From the NCBI GenBank assembly GCA_025929895.1, contig JAICPI010000013.1, positions 1 through 55,081 on the forward strand: DNA of 55,081 nucleotides, written 5' to 3'. A program made the translations under genes and the position numbers. Shown piece by piece: positions 16,664-25,244 of this stretch. The notes below the pieces were generated by a model that was not told where the DNA came from, made no database searches, and worked only from the letters and a program-made list of their open reading frames with translations. Positions within the stretch are counted from its first letter, which is position 1, and each line of letters opens with the position of its first letter. The stretch comes from Thermoleophilia bacterium (GTDB taxonomy: Bacteria > Actinomycetota > Thermoleophilia > Gaiellales > Gaiellaceae).

Positions 16664-18577
16664 TCAGGGGCCCGCGCAGAGCGTGTAGCGCGCGTCCGAG
16701 AACTCCGCCGGGGAGCAGTCGCGCGCGCCGGTGCGGAGGCGGTCGAGCACGATCCAGTCGACCGGCTCGGGGAACCGGCCGGTGCGCAGGTAGCGCCGCC
16801 AGTCCTCCACGCGCTCGTAGGGGCGGTTCTCGCTCGTGTCGGCGACGTGCGGCGGGTCGGCGACCGCGACGTAGACCGGCGCCTGCGCGGCGAGCCAGTA
16901 CGACGTGACCGGGTCCGCGAGCACGACGTCGCCCGGCTCCGCGCGCTCGCGCAGCGCGTCGACGAGGCCGTCGGAGAGCTCCTGCGGCGGGCGGGGTCGG
17001 TCCCACGTCGTCGTCACGAGCAGGGGAGCGACGAAGAGCGCGCACGCGGCGGCGGGGAGCCAGTCGGTTCGCTCGAGCGTTCGCAGCCGGCCCCGCCGGA
17101 CGGCGGCGATCGCGAGCGCGGCGATGCCGCCCAGCAGCGCGATCCACACCGGCAGCGTGGGCCCGCCCTCGCGCAGCACGTACCCGAAGTCACCGGGCCA
17201 CGCCCACTCGAGCGCGATCCCGCCGGCGAGCGCGAGCGGGAGCACGCCCCACGAGAGCGCGCGGGCGAGCACCGCCGCCCCGCCCGCGAGCGCGAACGCG
17301 ACCGGCAGGAACCCCGTCAGTCGCCGCGCCTGCGAGAGGGAGAACGCGTCCGCGATCCGCGGGAACACCGGGTCGAGCAGAAGCAACACGAGCGTCCCGA
17401 CCGTCCCTCCGAGCACGAGCGCGGCCCAGCGGCGGCGCGGCGCGAGCAACGCGAGCGGGACGAGGCAGAGCGCGGCGATCGGCACCGGGCCCGCGCGAGT
17501 GATCGCGGCGGGCGCGACGTGGTAGCGCTCCGGCGAGTCGACGATGAACTGCCGCGGGTAGCGCGCGAGGCCGTGCGCGCGCGAGCCGACCTGCTCGGCG
17601 GACGGGGTGAAGGACGCGGTCTCCCGGACGACCGGGATCAGCCAGGCGAGGAACAGGCCCGAGGCGAGGAGGAAGACGCCGAGCGCGGTGGCAAGCGTCC
17701 GGGCCTCGGGGCGGGCCACCAGCACGCGCGCGAGCGCGAACCCCGCGAGGACGACGAGCGTGAAGGGCGCGTAGGTGGGATGCACGACCGCGAGCACGAA
17801 CGCCGACGCCGCGACGAGCAGCAACCGGGCGCGCGTCGGCTCGCGCAGGTACGCGAACACGAGCGCGAGCGCCGCGGGGACGAGCAGGAGGCGTCCACCC
17901 GCGGACGCGGGCAGCGCGAGCGAGCGGAAGGATCCGCCCGAGCTCGACGCGAAAGCGAGCCAGCCGAGCGTCGCGGCGACGGTGGCCAACCCGAGCCAGG
18001 CCGAGCGAAAGACGGCGACGCCCGCCTCGTAGACGACGAGGAGCGCGAGCGGCGCGAGCACCGACGCCTCGTTGCGGACGACGAGCGCGGGGTCGACGCG
18101 CGCGATCTCCGCGACGAGCCCCAAGAAGCCGTGCCAGAGCGGGAACGCGTAGCCGGGGTGCAGGCCGCCGTCGGCGAACTCGCCGATGCCCTCGAGCGAG
18201 AGGTCGTCGAACGCGGTCAGCTTGCGGACACGCGCGAGGTGGAAGAGCGCGTCCCCCGCGGGCTCGGGCAGCATCCGCCAGAGCACGAGCCCGAAGGCGA
18301 TCCCGCCTCCGAGGACGGCGAGCCAGGGCCACCGCTCTCCAAGCAACAGACTGTCACTTGCCCGCCTGAGCCCGAGGGGGATCGCCGCCACGGTCACGGC
18401 GAGCAGGAGCCAGAGCGCGAGCGTCAGCGACGAGCCCGTGGCGAAGACGACGACGAGTGCGCCGAAGAGCAGCGTCAGGCTCGTCACGACCGCGCCCGAC
18501 GCCGAGCGCGCGAGCAGCGCGCCCGGGAGGAGCAGCAGGAGCGTCGCGCCCGCCAGCCGCAGATAGAGCTCGATCAC
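16664..18577 (-). CDS. Large polytopic membrane protein, GT-C-like (DUF6541-type?)
   Basis: The 637-residue protein has about 14 hydrophobic helices. An early extracytoplasmic loop reads EPAGDALFHLARVRKL, placing Asp and His/Arg near the membrane as in GT-C glycosyltransferases. HPGYAFPLWHGFLG and HPTYAPFTLV follow in later loops. The C-terminal ~120 residues are soluble and begin TTWDRPRPPQELSDGL. The GTG at 18577 forms a GTGA overlap with the upstream GT2, and it is the last gene of the seven-gene operon starting at 24662. It probably transfers a sugar from a polyprenyl-phosphate donor on the outer face; the first gene of the operon could make that donor. The family assignment is tentative. 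Confidence 0.68.
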   Translation of the reverse strand: MIELYLRLAGATLLLLLPGALLARSASGAVVTSLTLLFGALVVVFATGSSLTLALWLLLAVTVAAIPLGLRRASDSLLLGERWPWLAVLGGGIAFGLVLWRMLPEPAGDALFHLARVRKLTAFDDLSLEGIGEFADGGLHPGYAFPLWHGFLGLVAEIARVDPALVVRNEASVLAPLALLVVYEAGVAVFRSAWLGLATVAATLGWLAFASSSGGSFRSLALPASAGGRLLLVPAALALVFAYLREPTRARLLLVAASAFVLAVVHPTYAPFTLVVLAGFALARVLVARPEARTLATALGVFLLASGLFLAWLIPVVRETASFTPSAEQVGSRAHGLARYPRQFIVDSPERYHVAPAAITRAGPVPIAALCLVPLALLAPRRRWAALVLGGTVGTLVLLLLDPVFPRIADAFSLSQARRLTGFLPVAFALAGGAAVLARALSWGVLPLALAGGIALEWAWPGDFGYVLREGGPTLPVWIALLGGIAALAIAAVRRGRLRTLERTDWLPAAACALFVAPLLVTTTWDRPRPPQELSDGLVDALRERAEPGDVVLADPVTSYWLAAQAPVYVAVADPPHVADTSENRPYERVEDWRRYLRTGRFPEPVDWIVLDRLRTGARDCSPAEFSDARYTLCAGP

Positions 18578-19440
18578 GTGCGCAGCAGGCCGCGCGCCGC
18601 GGCGCGATAGCTGCGCCCGCGCTCGCCCCGGAACGCCGCGCCGCGCAGCACGAGCGCAACGAGCAGGAGCCCGCGCGCCAGCCCGGCAGCGGCAGCGCCC
18701 TGGTGCTTCCGGACGAACCGCACGTGGCTCCGCACCTGGGTCGTGAACATTCGCCCCCACTCGCGCGTGGTCGCGCCGCCGCCGACGTGCACGACCTCCG
18801 CACCGGGGAAGAACCAGACCTGCCGGCCGGCGGCGCGCATCCGGTACTGCCAGTCGGACTCCTCGTTGAACATGAAGAAGCCCTCGTCGAGGCCGCCGAC
18901 CTGCTCGATGGCCGCGCGCCGCACGAGCATCGCGGCGCCGCTCACCCACTCGACCTCGCGCGCGTGCGCGTGGTCCCAGTTCGCGGCGTAGAACGCGTTC
19001 AGCGCCCGCGAGCGCGGAGCGAGCTTGCGCAGGAAGAAGTACTCGGTCGCGAGGCGCCACGGCGTCGGGAAGCCGCGCGCGGAGCGCTGGAGCGTTCCGT
19101 CCGTGTTCAGCAGCTTCGGGCCGACGAGCGCGGCCCCGGCGTGCGCCTCGCCGAACTCCACGAGCCGCTCGACCGCATCGCCGAGCACCCACGCGTCCGC
19201 GTTCAGGAGCAGCACCCACGGCTCGATGGTCTCGGCGAGGCCGCGGTTCCACCCGGCGCCGACGCCCCGGTTCTCCTGCTCGACCACGCGAACGTGGTCG
19301 AACCCGCGCGCAACCTCGAGCGTCCCGTCGCGCGAGCCGTGGTCGACAACCACCGTCGAGAAACCCGAAACGCTCGAGAGACAGCGCTCGAGCCAGGGCA
19401 GGGCGTCGTAGGTGACGACGACGACGGCGACGTCACCCAC
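18574..19440 (-). CDS. Glycosyltransferase family 2 (rhamnosyltransferase-like)
   Basis: The 288-residue GT-A protein has VVVVTYDALPWLERCLSS at the N-terminus, ENRGVGAGWNRGL, the metal-binding LLLNADAWV (DxD-like Asn-Ala-Asp), WVSGAAMLVRR and FFMFNEESDWQYRMRAAG with the catalytic-base region. This combination is typical of WbbL-like dTDP-rhamnosyltransferases and related inverting enzymes. The C-terminus has one hydrophobic amphipathic segment (GLLLVALVLRG). The GTG at 19440 overlaps the upstream YbhN-like gene by eight bases. With a dTDP-glucose 4,6-dehydratase-like gene in the operon, a 6-deoxy sugar donor is plausible. Confidence 0.9.
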   Translation of the reverse strand: MGDVAVVVVTYDALPWLERCLSSVSGFSTVVVDHGSRDGTLEVARGFDHVRVVEQENRGVGAGWNRGLAETIEPWVLLLNADAWVLGDAVERLVEFGEAHAGAALVGPKLLNTDGTLQRSARGFPTPWRLATEYFFLRKLAPRSRALNAFYAANWDHAHAREVEWVSGAAMLVRRAAIEQVGGLDEGFFMFNEESDWQYRMRAAGRQVWFFPGAEVVHVGGGATTREWGRMFTTQVRSHVRFVRKHQGAAAAGLARGLLLVALVLRGAAFRGERGRSYRAAARGLLRT

Positions 19441-20380
19441 GGAGATTCTCCCAGGCGAGGATGGCGAGGCCCGGCAGCGCGAGCACGACGGTGACGAGGA
19501 AGAAGAGGAACCCGGCCGCGAACGCCTGGTCGCCCGGCACGTCGAGGTTGCCGAGGAAGCTGACGAAGAAGGCCTCGCGCACCGCGAAGCCGTTCAGCGT
19601 GAACGGCACGAGCATGACGAGGAAGAAGAGCGGGCCCATCACGTAGAACACGCGCACGGAGAGGTCGATCCCGACGGCCTCGGCGGCGGCCCAGATCGCC
19701 AGCACGCGCACCGACTGGATCGCGAGCGTCAGCGCGAAGACCCCGAAGAGCAGGCGCGGCGTGTCGCGGTACGAGTGGATCGCCTCGTAGACCGCACGCA
19801 CCGGCCGGTCGAGGCGCACGGGCCGGAGCAGGCGAGCGAGCCGCGCGAGCAGCGGTCGCAGCCAGCGCGCGAAGAGCACGACCGCGAGCACGACGGCGCC
19901 GACGACGAAGAGCGCCTCGATCCAGAGGTATGCGCCGACGTCGTACTGCCCGACCGCGAGTGCGAGCCCGACCGCGCCGAGCGCCAGCGTCGCCGCGCCG
20001 CCCAGCGCCCGCTCGAGCAGCACGGAGCCCGCCACCGGCCCGCCGCGGCCCGGGTGCCGCCGGGTCGTCTCGTAGATCCGCATCGCGTCGCCGCCGATCG
20101 CCGTCGGCAGCACCTGGCCCGCGGCGTACGACGTGAGGTAGCTGCGCGACAGCCACGGCAGCCGCTCGTGGATCCCGTGGCCGGCGAGCAGCCACTGCCA
20201 GCGCCAGGCCATCGGCGGGACGGTGACGAGCATGATCGCGACCGCGAGCGAGAACCAGCCGACGTCCGCGTCGCCGAGGGTCGAGAATGCCTCGCCGACG
20301 TCGACCTTCCAGACGATGTAGGCGACCGCGAGCCCGGTGACGAGCAGCGTCCCGAGGACGCGCAGCGCTCTCCGGCTCAA
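19433..20380 (-). CDS. Lysylphosphatidylglycerol synthase TM region / YbhN (UPF0104) family membrane protein
   Basis: The 315-residue protein has seven to eight hydrophobic helices with the family marks: WRWQWLLAGHG after helix 2, SYAAGQVLPTAIGGDAMRIY in the conserved core, and ERALGG. These match the UPF0104/LPG_synthase_TM family, often found in glycan loci and proposed to move or handle lipids. It lacks the C-terminal lysyltransferase domain of MprF. The TTG at 20380 makes a TTGA overlap with the aminotransferase stop, so translation is coupled. In this operon it may act as a lipid or lipid-linked sugar flippase partner, which is inference. Confidence 0.87.
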   Translation of the reverse strand: MSRRALRVLGTLLVTGLAVAYIVWKVDVGEAFSTLGDADVGWFSLAVAIMLVTVPPMAWRWQWLLAGHGIHERLPWLSRSYLTSYAAGQVLPTAIGGDAMRIYETTRRHPGRGGPVAGSVLLERALGGAATLALGAVGLALAVGQYDVGAYLWIEALFVVGAVVLAVVLFARWLRPLLARLARLLRPVRLDRPVRAVYEAIHSYRDTPRLLFGVFALTLAIQSVRVLAIWAAAEAVGIDLSVRVFYVMGPLFFLVMLVPFTLNGFAVREAFFVSFLGNLDVPGDQAFAAGFLFFLVTVVLALPGLAILAWENLRG

Positions 20381-21510
20381 GCGAAGCGCTCGTGCACGCG
20401 ACGCAGCGCGGCGATCGCGTCCTCGACGTCCGCGTCGGCGTGCGCTGGCGAGAGCGGCAGCGAGAGCACCTCGTCCCCGGCGCGCTCTGCGACCGGCAGC
20501 GAGACGTCCGGGTAGCGCTCGCGGTACCAGCTCAGCCGGTGCACCGGCAGGAAGTGGATCGAGGTGCCGATGTTCTCGTCCGCGAGCGCCCGCTGGTACT
20601 CGTCGCGCGTCGCCCCGGCGCGCTCGGCGTCGACGCGCACGACGTACAGGTGCAGCGCATGGAGGTCGCGCGGGTCGCGCGCGAGCGGCGTGATCCCATC
20701 GAGGTCGGCGAGCGCCGCGTCGTACAGCGCGACGTGGCGCTCGCGGATCTCACGGTGCCTGTCGACCTTCGCGAGCTGCACGAGCGCGATCGAGGCGAGC
20801 ACGTCGCTGAGGTTCGCCTTGTAGCCGGGCACACCGAGGTCGTAGAGCGAGCCGTGCCCGCGGCGCATCAGGCGGCGGTCGCGGATCGCGTCGGCGACGT
20901 CGTCGCTGTCGGTCGTGACGATCCCGCCTTCGCCCGCGGAGACGTTCTTCGTCGCGTAGAGCGAGAAGCAGGTCGCGGCGGCGATCGAGCCCACCTTGCG
21001 CCCGCGATAGACCGACTCCGCGGCGTGCGCCGCGTCCTCGATCACCGGCACGCCGAGCTCGAGCAGCGGGTCGAGGTCGGCCGGCTGCCCCGCGAGGTCG
21101 ACGGGCATGATCGCCTTCGTCCGCTCGGTGACCGCCTCGCGCGCCCGCTCCGGGTCGATGTTCAGGTCGTCGTCCCTGACGTCGACGAAGACCGGCGTCG
21201 CGCCCGCGTGCACGATCACGTTCGCCGTCGCCGGCCACGTGATCGGCGTCGTCACCACTTCGTCGCCGGGCCCGACGCCGAGCGCGAGCAGCGAGAGGTG
21301 GAGCGCGGCCGTCCCGCTCGAGAGCGCGACGGCGTGCCCCGCGCCGACGTACTCGGCGAAGCGCTCCTCGAGCTCGGCCGTGCGCGGCCCGGTCGTCAGC
21401 CAGCCCGAGCGGATCGTCTCCGCGACGGCCTCGATCTCCTCCTCGCCGACCGCGGGAGGCTGGAAGCTCAGGAACGTCTCGCGCCTAGGCGAGAGCTTTG
21501 GCGTCGACAT
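20377..21510 (-). CDS. ArnB-like DegT-family sugar-nucleotide aminotransferase
   Basis: The 377-residue protein follows ArnB (UDP-4-amino-4-deoxy-L-arabinose aminotransferase) motif by motif: FQPPAVGEEEI, SGWLTTGPRTAELE, SSGTAALHLSLLALG, PITWPATANV, VIEDAAHAAESVYRG, SLYATKNVSAGEGG with the PLP Lys, PGYKANLSD, and IGTSIHFLPVH followed by YRERYP. It aminates a 4-keto sugar nucleotide. The ATG at 21510 overlaps the ATP-grasp gene by 26 bases. An adjacent 4,6-dehydratase-like enzyme (22684-23697) could provide the 4-keto-6-deoxy substrate, so the likely product is a 4-amino-6-deoxy sugar rather than Ara4N. That substrate choice is inferred from context. Confidence 0.88.
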   Translation of the reverse strand: MSTPKLSPRRETFLSFQPPAVGEEEIEAVAETIRSGWLTTGPRTAELEERFAEYVGAGHAVALSSGTAALHLSLLALGVGPGDEVVTTPITWPATANVIVHAGATPVFVDVRDDDLNIDPERAREAVTERTKAIMPVDLAGQPADLDPLLELGVPVIEDAAHAAESVYRGRKVGSIAAATCFSLYATKNVSAGEGGIVTTDSDDVADAIRDRRLMRRGHGSLYDLGVPGYKANLSDVLASIALVQLAKVDRHREIRERHVALYDAALADLDGITPLARDPRDLHALHLYVVRVDAERAGATRDEYQRALADENIGTSIHFLPVHRLSWYRERYPDVSLPVAERAGDEVLSLPLSPAHADADVEDAIAALRRVHERFA

Positions 21511-22741
21511 CGGCGGTGACGAAGCGTATGCGGTCCGCCGCGGCGGCGGTCCGCTCGAGCGCCTCGGCGCGCGAGCTCCCGACCGCCTGCACGGCGCCGG
21601 CGCGATCGGCTCCGACACGGAGCTCGTCGAAGCGCCAACCCGGCTCGCGGTAGATCCGGACCCGCGCGACGCCGTCCACCGCGGCCGCCTCCCCCACGCC
21701 CTCGACCGCGCGAAGCTCTCCCGGCGGAGCGGTCAGGAACCGCGTCACCGCCCCGCCCGCGGGGTCGACGGGCGCGAGCACCTGCGCCGGGATCGGCTCG
21801 CCGAGCGCGGCCGCGAGCGCGAGCTCGTTCAGGTCGACGCCGAGCGCGAGCTCGCACAGCTCGGCGTCGTGGCCGCCGCCGAGGCGGGCCGCGAGCTCGA
21901 CGACCTTCGCCCCCGCCACCCCGACGACGATCTGCGTGTACGTGGGCCCTTCCTCGATCCCGATCGCGCCGGCGGCCTCGCGAGCGACCTCGACCGCCGC
22001 GCCGACGTGCTTCGGCGAGAGCCCGCTCGGCCACACGTGAGCGAGCGCGACGCCGAACGCGGGGGGCTCGGCGCGCACGCGGTCGGTGACGGTGAGCGGG
22101 TAGAAGCGGCCGCCGAGCGAGAACGCGTTCACGGTCACCTCCTGGCCGTCGACGAGCTCCTCGACGAGACAGGCGCCCGACCGCGATGCCTCGAGGGCGG
22201 TGCTCACCGCGGCGTCGAACGACGCCTCGTCGAGGACGAGCGCGAGGCCGCGCTGCCCCTGGCGGTCGGGCGCCTTCACGACGCACGGGAGCCCGAGCCG
22301 CTCGAGCGCCGCCTGCGCCTCGGCCCGGCTCTTGCAGGAGATCGTCTCGGGCTGCGGAACGCCGGCCTCCGCGAAGCGCTCGCGCTGGCGCTGCTTCGAC
22401 GTCGCGAGCTGCGCGAGCTCTGGCGTGAGCGGGTGCGGCAGCGCGAGCCGCCGCGCGACGCGCGCGGCGACGCCGACCGGCCAGTCGATCCCCGGCGCGA
22501 TCACGCCGTCGACGCGCTCGGCCTCGGCGAGCTGCGCGATCCCGGGCTCGTCCTCGGTCGAGATGATCGCGCGCCGGTCCGCGAGCGCGAACCCGGGCGC
22601 CGACGGGTCGCGGTCGACCGCGATCGTGAACAGGTCGAGGGCGCGAGCGGCCTCGAGCAGCCCCAGCTGCGCGGCGCCCGCGCCTAGGACGAGGAGGCGC
22701 CTGCGACGCCGCTCGGCCGCGCCAGAACCTCTCTCCACCAT
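21485..22741 (-). CDS. ATP-grasp carboxylate-amine ligase (carB/PurK-like)
   Basis: The 418-residue protein has a Rossmann start (RLLVLGAGAAQLGLLEAARAL), a biotin-carboxylase-like central domain with LPCVVKAPDRQGQRGLAL, an ATP-grasp core with EELVDGQEVTVNAFSLGG, and KVVELAARLGGGHDAEL as Mg/ATP site. It is a full-length relative of the protein at 28651-29859 (shared GQRG, EE-VDG, L-DR motifs). The chosen ATG at 22741 lies 58 bases inside the dehydratase gene; GTG 22762 and GTG 22738 are alternatives. Placed between a 4,6-dehydratase and a 4-aminotransferase, it may acylate the resulting aminosugar with an amino acid or other carboxylate. No substrate can be named. Confidence 0.85.
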   Translation of the reverse strand: MVERGSGAAERRRRRLLVLGAGAAQLGLLEAARALDLFTIAVDRDPSAPGFALADRRAIISTEDEPGIAQLAEAERVDGVIAPGIDWPVGVAARVARRLALPHPLTPELAQLATSKQRQRERFAEAGVPQPETISCKSRAEAQAALERLGLPCVVKAPDRQGQRGLALVLDEASFDAAVSTALEASRSGACLVEELVDGQEVTVNAFSLGGRFYPLTVTDRVRAEPPAFGVALAHVWPSGLSPKHVGAAVEVAREAAGAIGIEEGPTYTQIVVGVAGAKVVELAARLGGGHDAELCELALGVDLNELALAAALGEPIPAQVLAPVDPAGGAVTRFLTAPPGELRAVEGVGEAAAVDGVARVRIYREPGWRFDELRVGADRAGAVQAVGSSRAEALERTAAAADRIRFVTADVDAKALA

Positions 22742-23697
22742 GCCTCGTTGTCGCGGTACCACTCGATCGTGCGGGCGAGCCCCTCGTCGAACGACGTGCG
22801 CGCGCGCCAGCCGGTCAGCCGCTCCGTCTTCTCGGTCGAGCCGATGTGGCGGTCGACCTGCCCGAGCCGCTCGGGCACGTGCGCCCTCAGGTCCTGCGGC
22901 TTGCCGAGCGCGTCGAGCACGCGCTCGGCGATCTCGTTCACGGAGATGTCGACGCCCGTGGCGACGTTCAGCACCTCGCCCGCGACGCGCTCGAGCGGCG
23001 CGGCGATGATCGCCTCGATCGCCTCCGCGTCGTCGTCGACGTAGAGCCAGTCGCGCGACGCGTGCCCGTCCCCGTGGATCGTCAGCGGGAGGTCCTGGAG
23101 CGCCTGCGTGATGAACCTCGGGATCACCTTCTCCGGGTGCTGCCGCGGCCCGTAGTTGTTGAAGGGGCGCACGATCGTGATCGGCAGGTCGTAGGTGACG
23201 TAGTACGAGTAGGCGAGTCTGTCGGCTCCCGCCTTCGTCGCAGCGTACGGGGAGCGCGGGTTCAGCGGGTGCGCCTCGTCCATCGGGTCCGACTCCGCCG
23301 TACCGTAGACCTCGCTCGACGAGATCAGGATGAAGCGCTCGACGGGCTTGCGCCGGATCGCGTCCAGCAGGATCTGCGTCCCCTCGACGTTCGTGGTCAC
23401 GAACTCGGAGCCGCCCTCCTCGATCGACTTCTCCACGTGCGACTCGGCCGCGGCGTTCACGATCACGTCGCAGTCCTGGATCACCTCGGCGACGAGGTCG
23501 ACGTTGCGGATGTCGCCGTGCACGAACGAGAGCCGCTCGTGCGCCATCACGTCCTTCAGGTTCGCGGGGTTGCCGGCGTACGTGAGCGCGTCGAGCGACA
23601 CGACCTCGTACGGCGTCGAGCGCAGGAGGTGGTGGATGAAGTTGGCGGCGATGAACCCGGCGCCGCCGGTGACGAGCACGCGCTTCAGCGAGATCAG
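22684..23697 (-). CDS. dTDP-glucose 4,6-dehydratase-like SDR (RmlB family)
   Basis: About 337 residues with the RmlB signature: VTGGAGFIAANFIHHL, LDALTYAGNPANL, NAAAESHVEKSI, SSSEVYGTAES, YAATKAGADRLAYSYY with the catalytic Tyr-x-x-x-Lys, and RPFNNYGPRQHPEKVIPRF. It should convert an NDP-hexose to the 4-keto-6-deoxy form. The start is odd. The first ordinary start, GTG 23679, falls inside beta strand 1, whereas a CTG at 23697 forms a CTGA overlap with the upstream GT2 stop and gives a normal N-terminus. I use the CTG coordinate. The active-site Asp-Glu pair usual after TTDE in true RmlB appears here as SSSEV, so a UDP-GlcNAc-type substrate (C-terminal half resembles epimerases) is possible. 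Confidence 0.85.
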   Translation of the reverse strand: MISLKRVLVTGGAGFIAANFIHHLLRSTPYEVVSLDALTYAGNPANLKDVMAHERLSFVHGDIRNVDLVAEVIQDCDVIVNAAAESHVEKSIEEGGSEFVTTNVEGTQILLDAIRRKPVERFILISSSEVYGTAESDPMDEAHPLNPRSPYAATKAGADRLAYSYYVTYDLPITIVRPFNNYGPRQHPEKVIPRFITQALQDLPLTIHGDGHASRDWLYVDDDAEAIEAIIAAPLERVAGEVLNVATGVDISVNEIAERVLDALGKPQDLRAHVPERLGQVDRHIGSTEKTERLTGWRARTSFDEGLARTIEWYRDNEAWWREVLARPSGVAGASSS

Positions 23698-24662
23698 AGC
23701 TCCCGGTCGATCGTGTACAGGGGACGCCCCTCGACGTCCCGCTGGATTTTGCCTAGGTACTCCCCCACGAGCGCGAGGATGAAGCCCTGGATCCCGAGCA
23801 CGAAGAGCACGGCCACGCCGCCGAGGAGCGGGCCCGGGACGTTGCCGCGGTCGATCCACCACCAGATTCCGTAGACGCCGAGCGCGAAGGCGAGCCCGGT
23901 GCAGACGAGCCCGAGCGCGACGCCGATCCACTGGATCGGCTGAGGCCAGAAGCCCGCGAGGACGTGCAGCGCGAGCCGGGTCAGCCGCAGCGGCGAGTAG
24001 CGCGAGCGGCCGTGCCTCGCGGCGTGCTTGATGTCGACCTCGACGACGCTCGCGCCGCCGGAGAGGATCAGCGCCTTCGTGAACTTCTGCTTGCCGATCG
24101 CGCCGAGCATGGGCTCGACCGCGTCGCGGCGGTACGCGTTGAACGCGCACCCGAAGTCGGAGATGTCGACGCGCGTGAACCGGCGCAGCATCCCGTTGAT
24201 CAGCTTGCTCGGGAGCGTCCGGCCCCAGGAGTCGTGCCGGCTCGCGCGCCGGCCGCTCGCGACGTCTGCGCCGGCCTCCACGGCGGCGACGAGCTTGCCG
24301 ATGTCCTCCGGCGCGTTCTGGAGATCGCCGTCCATCGTGACGAGGATCTCCCCGCGCGCCCGCGCGAGGCCGGCGTGCATCGCCGGGTGCTGGCCGAAGT
24401 TGCGCTTGAAGCGGACGACGCGCACGCGGGGGTCGGCGTCGTGCAGGCGCTCGAGGCGCGCGAACGTACCGTCGCTCGAGCCGTCGTCCACGAAGATCAG
24501 CTCGAACGACCGGCCTTCGCCCTCGAGCGCGCCGACCGTGCGCACATAGAGCTCGTCGACGCTCTGCTCCTCGTCGTAGATCGGGACGACGACCGAGACG
24601 GACGGCGCGCCCTCGGGCCCGGTCGCGGCTGATCGCGCCGCGAGCACGTCGATCTCGGCCAT
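23694..24662 (-). CDS. GT2 polyprenyl-phosphate glycosyltransferase with two C-terminal membrane helices (ArnC/DPMS type)
   Basis: The 322-residue protein starts with a GT2 domain (VSVVVPIYDEEQSVDELY, FVDDGSSDGTF, VRFKRNFGQHPAMHAG, TMDGDLQNAPEDIGKLV with the metal-binding DGD). QKFTKALILS follows, then two membrane helices at about 235-260 and 270-300. The closest described types are ArnC and GtrB, which put a sugar from a nucleotide donor onto undecaprenyl phosphate at the cytoplasmic face. It leads the seven-gene operon. The ATG at 24662 has TAGGCT nine bases upstream, overlapping the divergent promoter of the DUF402 gene. Together with the ArnB-like aminotransferase it suggests a lipid-linked aminosugar donor. 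Confidence 0.9.
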   Translation of the reverse strand: MAEIDVLAARSAATGPEGAPSVSVVVPIYDEEQSVDELYVRTVGALEGEGRSFELIFVDDGSSDGTFARLERLHDADPRVRVVRFKRNFGQHPAMHAGLARARGEILVTMDGDLQNAPEDIGKLVAAVEAGADVASGRRASRHDSWGRTLPSKLINGMLRRFTRVDISDFGCAFNAYRRDAVEPMLGAIGKQKFTKALILSGGASVVEVDIKHAARHGRSRYSPLRLTRLALHVLAGFWPQPIQWIGVALGLVCTGLAFALGVYGIWWWIDRGNVPGPLLGGVAVLFVLGIQGFILALVGEYLGKIQRDVEGRPLYTIDREL

Positions 24663-24671
24663 TCCGCGGTG

Positions 24672-24681
24672 AGCCTACACT
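24672..24681. promoter_or_regulatory. Overlapping divergent -10 elements of the GT2 operon and the DUF402 gene
   Basis: On the plus strand TACACT (24676-24681) is eight bases before GTG 24690. On the minus strand TAGGCT (24677-24672) is nine bases before ATG 24662. The two hexamers share the central TA, so the promoters cannot be occupied at the same time. Confidence 0.6.
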
Positions 24682-24689
24682 CACGCCCC

Positions 24690-25244
24690 GTGGCGGAATC
24701 CTTCGCGGTCGGTCGCGCGATCGTCGTTCGCCACGTGTGGCGTGGCCGTGTCTTCCTCGTCTGGACGGCAGTCGTCGCGCACGACGACACGAACCTGCTC
24801 GCGCTGTGGATCCCGCCCGGCGCGCCCTGCCTGCGGCCGGGCGTGCGCGACGCCCTGCCCTACGAGCAGCCGCTCGTCGAGCGGCCGTGGCACGCGCCCG
24901 GCGTCCTCCAGCTCTGGGCCCGCGGTGCGGCGCACGCGATCTGGCTCCTCGACGACGCGTGGTACGTGAACCTCCAGGAGCCGTTCCGCCGCCGCGACGA
25001 CGGCGTCGAGACCGCCGACCAGTTGCTCGACCTCGTCCGCGCCCGCGACGGCCGCTGGAGCTGGAAGGACGAGCACGAGCTCGAGGCCGCGGTCGCGGGC
25101 GGCTTCGTCTCGCCCGAGGAGGCCGCCGGGGTCCACGCCGAGGCCGAGCGGGTGGTCGCCGCCGATCCGTTCCCGACGGGCTGGGAGAACTGGGAGCCGG
25201 ATCCTTCCTGGCCGGCCCCCAGCCGTCCCGCCGGATTCTTCTAG
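24690..25244 (+). CDS. DUF402 domain protein
   Basis: The 184-residue protein matches DUF402: VWRGRVFLVWTAVVAHDD, WLLDDAWYVNLQEPFRRRDDGVETADQLLDLV, and DGRWSWKDEHELEAAVAGGFVSPEEA. The family includes a Staphylococcus nucleoside tri/diphosphatase, but most actinobacterial members are uncharacterised. The GTG at 24690 is preferred over GTG 24669 because TACACT is exactly eight bases upstream and the longer form would start inside the promoter. The gene is monocistronic and its TAG shares the four bases CTAG with the stop of the convergent exporter gene. Confidence 0.85.
   Translation: MAESFAVGRAIVVRHVWRGRVFLVWTAVVAHDDTNLLALWIPPGAPCLRPGVRDALPYEQPLVERPWHAPGVLQLWARGAAHAIWLLDDAWYVNLQEPFRRRDDGVETADQLLDLVRARDGRWSWKDEHELEAAVAGGFVSPEEAAGVHAEAERVVAADPFPTGWENWEPDPSWPAPSRPAGFF

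Noticed and set aside
24669-24689. Alternative GTG start of the DUF402 gene at 24669.
   Set aside because: It lies upstream of and includes the TACACT hexamer, so it would not be on the predicted transcript.
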